Assembly: GCA_905198865.1 (NCBI GenBank)
Contig: CAJKEB010000012.1
Location: 1-44,886 of the forward strand
Source: an uncultured Eubacteriales bacterium
GTDB lineage: Bacteria; Bacillota; Clostridia; Monoglobales; Monoglobaceae
Direction: 5' to 3'
Length of the DNA: 44,886 nucleotides
Part shown: positions 33,597-42,900 of the stretch, in pieces
How positions within the stretch are numbered: position 1 is the stretch's first letter
How the letters are laid out: every line of letters begins with the position of its first letter
The notes under the pieces: generated by a model
Told to the model about the DNA's origin: nothing
The model's database searches: none
Seen by the model: only the letters and a program-made list of their open reading frames with translations
Translations under genes and position numbers: made by a program

Positions 33597-35300
33597 ATGT
33601 CAGATGTGAAGCTTAAATTTGATAAATTTGAAATATGCCGCACAGTTGCCATGAAATATGGCAGAACTGTTGTGGACGACGCACTTATTGTGCCGGATAT
33701 AAAGCCGGATATAAGAAAAATCCTGTGTGTGTCGTCAAGAGCATACATAACCGATACTACTCCTTCGCAGGACAAGGTACATATTGAGGGAACTGTAAAG
33801 GCGGCGGTATTATATCTGCCTGACGGTGATGTGATAGGCAATATTAAGGTTCTGGACTTAAGTCGTGAATTCAGTCATACAATGGACGTCAAGGGAGCTA
33901 TGCCGGATAGTATTGTGTCGGCGGAGGCTGAGGTTGATACAGTTGACGCAACACTGATTAATTCGCGCAAGGTAAATGTAAGGGTGGGCATTAACTTGGG
34001 TGTAAAAATCTGCAAGCCCGAGCCTATTGAAATCCCGGTCGGAGTAGAAAAAAATGCTCCGGCGGAATCGCCCAAAAAGCCGGACTTCCTTGAGCTTCTG
34101 CCGTTTAAGCCTCGGAATGATGAGCAGCCGGTACAGCAAAAACCGAACGTTGATAAAAAGAGCGATATACAGCTGAGATGTGTCCCGGTCAGACTTGCGG
34201 ATAAGCAGATTAATACAGACGGAAGTATCATTATACGCGACCAGTATGAGGTTCCGTCAAAGCTGCCGCAGATCGGCGAAATTCTTTTGACGCATGTGAG
34301 CGTTGAACCCGAGGAGACTGTGACTTCTGACGGAAATACACGCTTAAAGGGAAACCTCAAAATCAATATCATGTACGAGGATCAGCCTGCGGAGCAAGGC
34401 GATGCTGAGAAGAAAGGCGCAGTCAGAACAGCGGAGTTCACAATTCCGTTTTCGGAGCAGTTTGACACGCCGAACGCCGTAGACGATATGGAATGTGAGC
34501 CTGAATACACCGTAAGGGAAATATACACCGAAATCAGAGACAATACTGACGGCGAAGCTAAGATTATCGGAGTAGAGGTTGTTTTGGGCGTTGGAGTGTC
34601 TGCGTATTATGTCAGCGAGCCGATGGCTGTTACCGACGCATATGCGCTCGGCGGCGAAGAACTGAAAATGGAATTCTCGGAAATTTCGCCTGAGCAGATT
34701 GCCGACACAAAGTCAGCTGAGATTACACACAAAACAACGGCAAAGCGGAACAGCAATACCCAGCCTGAGATTGCAGGTATTTGCTGCGTTGATGTAATGC
34801 GGACATCGGTGGACGATATAAAAATTGAGGACGATACGGTTATTGTAAAAGGTTCGATTGATTCGAAAATAATATATATTTCAACCGATGAAAACCAGCC
34901 TGTATCATCAATCGACCATAAGACTGAGTTTGAAAACAGATTTGAATGTGCCGGTCTGAGCGGAAGCAAGATAGCGTGTGACGCAAAAATCTTTGTTAAT
35001 CATGTGGGATATAACATTTCAGGCTCTGATGCAGTTGATTTAAGATTTATTTTAGGAATATCGCTGAAATTAGTAAAGAACGACAGAGTAAAGCTGATTA
35101 AGTCCATGGAGCTGTGTGAGAAACAGGGCGCTGCGGATGACGGAATGAGAAATTATATTATATACTTTGTTCAAAACGGCGATACGCTTTGGAATATAGC
35201 AAAGCGTTATCATACAACGGTTGATGATATTGTAAATAACAACGATATCCCCGACAGAGACAAAATCATGCCGGGACAGAAGATAAAAATACTGGCATAA
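33597..35300 (+). CDS. sipL: SipL-like spore envelope protein (SPOCS/DUF3794 plus LysM)
   Basis: 567 residues. N-terminal and central repeats of the SPOCS (DUF3794) type, for example DIKPDIRKILCVSSRAYITDT and the KVHIEGTVKAAVLYL strand pair, recur near 205-270 and 390-450. A C-terminal LysM domain follows (about 521-566, VQNGDTLWNIAKRYHTTVDD). This matches SipL of Clostridioides difficile, which binds SpoIVA through LysM and attaches the coat to the forespore membrane. The ATG 33597 is preferred over TTG 33591 given AAAGGTGA upstream. A sigma-E-like promoter and the spmAB genes in the same window support a sporulation role. A DUF3794 paralogue with another coat role is the alternative. Confidence 0.82.
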   Translation: MSDVKLKFDKFEICRTVAMKYGRTVVDDALIVPDIKPDIRKILCVSSRAYITDTTPSQDKVHIEGTVKAAVLYLPDGDVIGNIKVLDLSREFSHTMDVKGAMPDSIVSAEAEVDTVDATLINSRKVNVRVGINLGVKICKPEPIEIPVGVEKNAPAESPKKPDFLELLPFKPRNDEQPVQQKPNVDKKSDIQLRCVPVRLADKQINTDGSIIIRDQYEVPSKLPQIGEILLTHVSVEPEETVTSDGNTRLKGNLKINIMYEDQPAEQGDAEKKGAVRTAEFTIPFSEQFDTPNAVDDMECEPEYTVREIYTEIRDNTDGEAKIIGVEVVLGVGVSAYYVSEPMAVTDAYALGGEELKMEFSEISPEQIADTKSAEITHKTTAKRNSNTQPEIAGICCVDVMRTSVDDIKIEDDTVIVKGSIDSKIIYISTDENQPVSSIDHKTEFENRFECAGLSGSKIACDAKIFVNHVGYNISGSDAVDLRFILGISLKLVKNDRVKLIKSMELCEKQGAADDGMRNYIIYFVQNGDTLWNIAKRYHTTVDDIVNNNDIPDRDKIMPGQKIKILA

Positions 35301-35305
35301 AATTG

Positions 35306-35342
35306 AGGGTTCCATTTTTGAAAGATGGGACCCTTTGTTATT
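35306..35342 (+). terminator. Bidirectional terminator between sipL and the MocR gene
   Basis: AGGGTTCCAT (35306-35315) / ATGGGACCCT (35325-35334), 10 bp with one G-T pair, then TTGTTATTT. On the minus strand the hairpin is followed by CAATTTTAT. It serves two converging genes. Confidence 0.7.
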
Positions 35343-36724
35343 TATATAAAAACATTATCAAGTTTTTCAATGCCTTCTTTGATAGTTTGCTCATCCGGTT
35401 CGCCGAAGCCGAATACAAATGTCTTTTCCGGAATATTTGTATTCGGTGCTTTGCAAAATACCGTAAGCGGCAGCATTTTAATACTGTTTTCATTAAGCAG
35501 AGCGCGAAGCTCTTCTAACGTTTTGCCGCCCTTATACTCGATGCAGAAGTAGCTTCCTGCGGTATCTCCGAATATATTTAAATTCTCTCTTATGCGCAGC
35601 CTATTCAGGCACTCAATTACGAATTCGTGTTTGTATGAATAGTGTTTTCTCAGCATTTTTATATTGTTTTGCAGGTTTCCGTGCTTGATTAGCTCGCTCA
35701 CGAGAGCCATATCAATGTTTGACGAAAGACAGTTAAAGAACGGAAGTCCGCTCTTGAATGCAGATTTAATTTTTTGCGGAAGAACAGCATATGAAAGTGA
35801 AATTCCGGGTGCAATGCTTCGCTGAAAGCTTCCGATCTGGATAATACGGTCATACTTGTCGAGTGACATCAAAGTCGGAGCGTCAGCGTCCGAATACAAA
35901 AAATCACTGTCATAGTCGAACTCAATAATATATCGGTCTCCGCTGTATACCCAGTTCAGCAACTGTTCCTTATATTCGGCTGTCATTGTGTAACCGAGAG
36001 GATATTGATGATGAGCCATGCAGAAAAGTACGTCTGCGCCTGTGTTTTCAAGCTCATCTATGTCAAATCCTTTAATTGAAGAATTTAAAAGCCTGATATT
36101 GCAGTTGTTCTCCTGAAGTCCTCGAATTGCCCTGCCGTAGCAGGGATTTTCTATAGCAAAAACCCTGCTGTTGCCCAATGCCTTTATGCACATATCAAGG
36201 ATATAGGCAAATCCTGCACCGATAATTATTTGACCAACCTCACAGCGTATATTCTTACAGCTGTACAGATATGAAGCGATGGCAGTACGCAAATCGGTCG
36301 AGCCTAAGGTTTCGGTATACGAGAACAAGCCTTTATTTATATCCGCAAGCATTTTGTGAGTTATTTTTGTGCACGGCGCAGGATTGCCGAATAACGCATT
36401 GCCGTTTGCACTGAAAACATATTTTTGACTTGTATTGGTATACCATTCTTTGTCGATTTCGGCAGAAGATACATTTTGCGGAACGTCCGCGCATACAAAG
36501 TATCCCTGCCTGAGCCGCGACTCGATATAACCCCGGCTCTGCAGCAGCGAGTAAGCACTCAGTACAGTATTCTGCGAAATTCCCAAATCACTTGCCAGCT
36601 CACGCTTGGACGGAAGTCTGGCTCCGCTTTTCAGTCTGCCCTCGAGTATTTCAGAGCAGATGGAATTACATAATTTTATATACAGCGGCTCGCTTCCGTT
36701 TGGATTGATAGTGAACTTTTTCAT
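35342..36724 (-). CDS. MocR/GabR-type regulator with lysine-to-arginine change at the PLP site
   Basis: 460 residues. N-terminal GntR winged helix (about 10-78: LPSKRELASDLGISQNTVLSAY) joined to a fold-type I aminotransferase domain (about 105-455). Landmarks are HHQYPLG and EFDYDSDFLYS, which match the usual HQ-P-G and EDDYDSEF blocks. The Schiff-base block, usually GTFSKSLAPGLRLGY, reads GSFQRSIAPGISLSY: the PLP lysine is Arg302, preceded by Gln, and the phosphate-side Arg is Ser. Covalent PLP binding is therefore doubtful, and it may sense another ligand or work unliganded. It is divergent from the GH95-CE8 gene, whose promoter region carries two direct repeats that could be its operator. 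Confidence 0.88.
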   Translation of the reverse strand: MKKFTINPNGSEPLYIKLCNSICSEILEGRLKSGARLPSKRELASDLGISQNTVLSAYSLLQSRGYIESRLRQGYFVCADVPQNVSSAEIDKEWYTNTSQKYVFSANGNALFGNPAPCTKITHKMLADINKGLFSYTETLGSTDLRTAIASYLYSCKNIRCEVGQIIIGAGFAYILDMCIKALGNSRVFAIENPCYGRAIRGLQENNCNIRLLNSSIKGFDIDELENTGADVLFCMAHHQYPLGYTMTAEYKEQLLNWVYSGDRYIIEFDYDSDFLYSDADAPTLMSLDKYDRIIQIGSFQRSIAPGISLSYAVLPQKIKSAFKSGLPFFNCLSSNIDMALVSELIKHGNLQNNIKMLRKHYSYKHEFVIECLNRLRIRENLNIFGDTAGSYFCIEYKGGKTLEELRALLNENSIKMLPLTVFCKAPNTNIPEKTFVFGFGEPDEQTIKEGIEKLDNVFI

Positions 36725-36805
36725 ATGTTATAAGCCCTTCGTGTTTTGTCTTTTCTCTTGGTTTATGGTATCACAGATTTAATGAAAATACAACATAATA
36801 ATCTC

Positions 36806-36844
36806 TGGTCCTATTAAAATTCATGCAGTGTGGTACTTTATCGG
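36806..36844. promoter_or_regulatory. Direct repeats, candidate MocR operator
   Basis: TGGTCCTATTAAAA (36806-36819) and TGGTACTTTATCGG (36831-36844) share TGGT-C-T-TT, start to start 25 bases apart. GabR/MocR proteins are known to bind two direct repeats in the divergent intergenic region. The second repeat overlaps the -35 position of the GH95-CE8 promoter. Confidence 0.5.
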
Positions 36845-36866
36845 GGGAATATTTAGATAGTATAAT
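36838..36866 (+). promoter_or_regulatory. Promoter of the GH95-CE8 gene
   Basis: A good TATAAT at 36861-36866, 17 bases after a poor -35 (TTATCG, 36838-36843). A weak -35 overlapped by a candidate operator fits activator-dependent transcription by the divergent MocR protein (inference). Confidence 0.55.
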
Positions 36867-36914
36867 ATAAGTAAGAAAAACGGTTCTCGTATAAAAACGA
36901 TTGGAGGAGAGAAT

Positions 36915-39900
36915 ATGAAAATTGGAAAAAGAATAGGAGCGCTGATTATGTCGTTATCCATGCTTGGTACTATGATCGGCGGAATGCCGGCATATGCCGA
37001 TGAAGCAACTATCGATGAAGTAAGAGCCGAAGCGGCAGGCTTACAGGTGTTTGATCCGGAAACAACTCTTTGGACAAACAACCCCATTGAGAACGTTCTT
37101 GCTGAGGGTGGAGTTTACGAAACAATGAGAGACGTTGATCCGAATGCTGACAAGAAAGCTACTGTTAACGTTCAGAAGCCATATGAGAAGAAAGGTGTAA
37201 ACTTTACAGGCTGGGGCTACAGTGAGTATATCTGGTCAAACGGCTATCCGGTTGGAAACGGTCGTATGGCAAGTATGGTTGCCGGCGGTATAGACAATGA
37301 GGTTATTCAGATAAACGAAGAAACCTGCTGGGACGGTGGACCATACGGAACACTTAAAAACGAAAAAGGCGAGACACTGACAACTATTGAGCAGACGAGA
37401 GACGCAGAAACTATAACTGCTGTTGATATGACAAGCGGAAGTGTTGAGGGCAACTGGAAGTATTTCCGCGGTGCAAAGGAAGACGGCACACCGGCTGAAA
37501 TCGGTTCAGCAGATGCGATTGTGGGCGACGAGGCTTTCAGGGAAGCTTTTCCGGATTTTGCAAACAAGAGTCTTTCAAATCAGGCCTTGAATATAGACAA
37601 CTCAAAAACTCAGACGGCTGTTCAGGACAGATATAACCTTCATTCTATGGTTGAGGCAAAGTTCCTCGGAAATCCTACCGGTCAAAGAGCATACAAATCA
37701 TTTGTCGAGCTGTATCTGGATTTCGGTCAGGATCATAATTATGCTACCAATTATACAAAGAGCCTTGATATGACCAAGGGTATTGTTAAGATAGATTATG
37801 ACTATCTTGACATGAATGACAGGACGCAGAAGCATTTCACAAGAGAGACATTTGCAAGCTATCCGGATCAGGCAGTGGTAACTCATGTTACGTCTGACAG
37901 TCCGCTTGACTTCACTGCCGAGCTTCATACATATCATAATCAGGACGGCTATTATAAGTTTGAAAAAGTAAGCGACAAGCAGGTTAAGGTTACTGCGTCT
38001 GTCTACAACGGTAACAAGGATAACAATATCGGAAGAATTAACGTAATTAAGTTTGAATCCGACATGCTGCTCGACGGAGACGGTGAATTTTCTGTATCTG
38101 AGGACAATACCACCGTCAGCGTCAAGGGTGGAAACGAAGCAACAATTTATGTGGTAGGTGCTACAAACTATGTAAACTATAAAGAGCTTGACAATTCGAA
38201 ACCTGCCACAGACTGCGCGAAGTATATAGCGAATATTCAGAGCAAGTCATATGACACAATCCTTGCAAGACATATCGCTGACTTTACCGAACAGTTTAGC
38301 TCATCAAGCCTTACGCTTGAAAACATAAACGGTGTAGACAATTACCTTGTTCCGACAGAAAAGCGTGTCCGTAAGGATGTAAAAGGTAAGTCCGGCTACA
38401 CAGTGGGTTCCGGAGCCGATTCAAACGCAGCAGCCAGCAACGGTGTGAAAACAACGTATTCAGACGGAGATAACCAGCTTGCAACTCTTGAATTTAACTA
38501 CGGAAAATATATGATGATGTCAGGTGCAAGAGATGAGCGTACAGCCGAGCAGTGCGGAGAGGGCGATATTGAAATACCAATGAGTCAGCCGCTTAACCTG
38601 ACAGGTAAGTGGAACGCTGCAATGTCCGCTGGCTGGAACGGTAAGTATACAATAAATATTAATACAGAGATGAACTACTGGGCAGCCCAGCCGCTTAATA
38701 TCGGAGCGAGTGAAAAGACGCTTATCGATACGTTTGCTGATTTGGCAGAAAGCGGAAGTATCACAGCCGCATACCAATACGGTGTATTTAACGACAGAGG
38801 CGATGACACTTATCAGCCCGGTGACCCGTGGGTTATGCACCACAACTTTGACCTGTGGAGAGGCACTCAGCCGATTGACAACGCGACCGCCGGCTTGTGG
38901 CCGACAGGCGGCGCATGGCTCCTTGACCACGCATGGCAGTATTACAGATTTAATCTTGACGAGGAATATCTCGCAGAAATATATCCGTATATGGTTGGTG
39001 CTGCGAAGTTCTTTACACAGTTCCTGGTTGTCGATCCAAAGACCGGCTACTTAATCACAGCGGCTTCATGTTCGCCTGAGCAGGGCGGTGTTCAGCCCGG
39101 TCCGGCAATGGATACCCAGCTTGTGAGAAACCTCTATGATATGGTACAGCAGGCTTCGGAAGTATTGGGTAAGACTGAGGAAAACGCAGAGCTTCTTGCA
39201 AAGATTGCACAGCAGATGCCGTCATCGTATCTGGCTGACGAAAAGGGCAAGGTTGCGCCTGACCTTATTGCTTCTAACGGATTTATCGAAGAGTGGACGC
39301 GCGGCGATGTAACCTTTGAGATGGAGAAAAAGACAGACACAAGCGGAACATTCAAAAACATTACAAATCCGTTTAAGAGCACAGATACAACAAAGAGTAT
39401 AAATGCAAAGGATGCGTCAAACAACACGGGACACAGACATATGTCACATCTTTGGGAGTTGTTCCCCGGAACACATCTGAGTGCTTACAGTGACGATGCA
39501 AATGAACAGAAGATATATAATGCGTTCAAGAATTCAATTGTAAATTCTAACAGATACAAAGCTGACGGAAAGGGCTGGAGCCTTGCATGGAGAATAAATC
39601 TTCTGGCAAGATCACTTGAAGGAACCAAGGCATCATCTAAGCTTGAGCAGTTGTTCCTTTGCCGTACAGCGCCGAACCTGCTTGACGAGCACCCTGATTT
39701 CCAGATTGATGGTAACTACGGTGCGACCTCAGGTATAACCGAAATGCTTCTCCAGAGCCATGACGGAAATATCAACATTCTGCCGGCACTGCCAAGTAGC
39801 TGGAAAAGCGGAGAGTTTAAGGACTTCCGCGCAAGAGGCGATGTTGGCGTAAGCGCTAAGTGGCAGGACGGAAAGTTTATAAAGGCCGAACTTAAACCTG

Positions 39901-42900
39901 AAAATGACGGCGCTTTGAATGTCATTGTAGCGGATATTGAAAAAGCAACCGTTACAGACAGCGCAGGTCAGTCGGTTGCAGCATCGCTCAACTCGTCAAA
40001 TAAGATTATGACATTTACTGCAAAAGCGGGTGAGACTTATACGGTTTCAACAGGAAATCCTGATATTGAGAAGCCCGAGGCAACAGAAAGACCTGTTCCG
40101 ACATTGCAGCCGACAATCGACCCGGACGCAACTCCTGATCCGACTGCCACTCCGGAACCGACACAGCCGCCGCTGCCGGATTACTGGACCTGCAGCAGCA
40201 GTGACAGCAGCAAGAAGAGCGGTGAAGCGGTTATGAAGAATATGACGCTGCTGTTTGACGTAAGCTCAAGCGGCGCAGCTAAGATTAGTATAGATGGAAA
40301 GTCGTTTACCAACTACATTTCATCGGGTGATAACGGAAGCTGGACGAACGGCATAGCAACGGGAACCGCATTTAAATATACAGCTGAGAAGTACGGTACT
40401 CTTACCGTATATGTGACCAGCTTGGGCGGAAACGGCAAGGAGCTGTGTATTACAAAAGAGGGCGTTTCAAATAACAAGCAGAATGTTGATGGTGAGTCTG
40501 CATATTATAAAAATACAACAGGCAGCTCAATTAATAAATCATTAAGTATTGACGTAACGCCGGGCAATACATATTACGCATATGTTGCAGGTTCAAAGGG
40601 AAGATTTGTCGGTGCTGAATTTACTGCCTCTGCGGAGCAGCCTACAACGCCGCCGAGTTCGGATTACGACTATGAAATCACAAATGCTTACTATGGATCA
40701 AACGGCAATCTGACGGTTGATATATCGTATCAGGGCGAAGAAGCCGCACCAAAGGCGAAGCTTGTTATCGGCGTTTATGACGAAAACGACGAAGATGTAT
40801 TGATTGCCTCGGATGTATTCGATATTGAAGGCACGGAAGTAAAGGATTTCTTCTTTGTAAAGCCCGACAGCGGTAAGGTTAAGCTCTATATCTGGGACAG
40901 CACAGACAGTATGAAACCGCTGAGCGATACAAAAATACCGAATGATAGCACTCCGGCAACCCCGGAGCCGACAAATCCGCCGGCAACAGCAGCTCCTACA
41001 GCTACTCCGGCAGCGACAACAGACCCTGCGCTGACAGGAGTATTTATCGGCGCAACGAAATATGACACAGTCAGAGACGCAGTTGCAGCGGCTGCGGAAA
41101 TTAATCCGACAAGCGAGGCAGAACGTGTATATATTGACATTACACCCGGAACATATCGTGAGCAGGTTGTGGTAAACACGCCTTACGTAACAATTAGAAG
41201 AAAACCCGGCACAAGCGGTGAAGTTAAGCTCACATGGTACTATGGTTTGGGAACGCTCTATGACAGCTGTAACTCAAGCGGTTACTATGACCCGAGCGTT
41301 GTCGGTGACGGAGAGGCGTACGGACCGAAGGATTGGGGTCCGGCACTCAAGGTTGACAAAAAAGCAACGGCATTTATCGCTGAAAATCTGTATCTTGAGA
41401 ATTCATATAACGCATACTATACTCAGGAAGAACTGACAGATATAGCCGGTGTAGACCCTGATACAAACAACAGTATGTTCCATCGTCTTGAGTGGATACA
41501 GGAGCAGCTTGCCAACAGCGTTAGTGATGACGAGATAAACAATTTCCTCCAGTCAAGAACGAATATAACTTATAAAGATGTAAACTCAAGTCCGAGAGAG
41601 CGCTGTGCAGCGCTGCACTGCTCAGCGGATAAGGCGCAGTTTATAAACTGTACTGTTATGTCAACTCAGGATACAATCGGCATTAATACCGGCAGAATGT
41701 ACTTTAAGAATTGTAAGCTGGGCGGAACAACAGACTACATCTGCGGAAGCGCAACAGCAGTATTTGACGGCTGCGAGCTTTATGCAAATGCCGGCGATGG
41801 TGGAGACAGTGCTACAATTACGGCTCCTTCAAATCCTATTGAATCTGATGGATATTTATTCTATAACTGTCATGTAACCGGTTCAAGTAAAGCGGGACAA
41901 GGTAACTTCGGCAGACCGTGGAGCGGTGTGAATGCAAGCGCAAACTACATTAACACAAAGATTGATTCGGTTGGAGGAAATCTGCTCATAGGTAACGCCG
42001 GCTGGACGTCAATGAGCGGAGTTGAACCGAAGGATACACGTTTCCATGAGTACGGCAGCGTAGATTCCAGCGGAAACCCAGTCAGCACAGCATCACGTCC
42101 GAAATCAACGCTTCTTGACGAGTGGACAATGCTCAGGTACAATCCGCTTGCGTTCAATCTTGGCAGCGATGGTTGGGATCCTGCAAATCTTACATCGACA
42201 TATGCAGGAGTAAACGGCGTGATTGATTCAACAGTTATTGATACAAGTGATAACGAAACAAACGAGATTACTCTCCCGACAGCGCCGAGCGGTTATGAGT
42301 TCAAATGGGAAAGCAACAGTGAGTTTGCGGAAGTAAGCTCTGACGGTACAAAGCTAGTGCTTATCCGCCCCGCATACGGTGAAGCTCCGATTAATGCGAC
42401 CGTTAAGCTCTATGCAAGAGAGTCGGCAAATAAACAGATAGGCACTGAAAAGTCAATATCGTTCGATATTCAGCCGACAAGCGACGTAACAAATGTGTTT
42501 ACAGTCAGCGGAACGGTTACGCTGTCAGTTGCAAGCGAGAATGCTCAGAATGTATGTATACAGTTCAAGAAGGGCGAGGCTGTTATTAAGACTGTTAACG
42601 TAGAGATACCCGCAGGCGTAACATCAGTACCGTATACTGCTGCAAACATTCCGTCGGGAACTTATACAGCGACTGCAAGCACTGCCAACGCGGAATATAA
42701 TATAATGACTGCCGACACTGAGATTACGGGTGCAACAGGAGATGCAAAGACCTTTAACGTTGATGTCAAAAAGATGCAGAATATCAAGATTGAAAGCCCC
42801 GACTTTGATGGTGCAGGCTATTCACCGACAATCACTTCGGCAAGCGGATTCAGTGCAGGAGTTTATACTGCGACAGGCAGTGAGACGGCAAATCTGGGCG

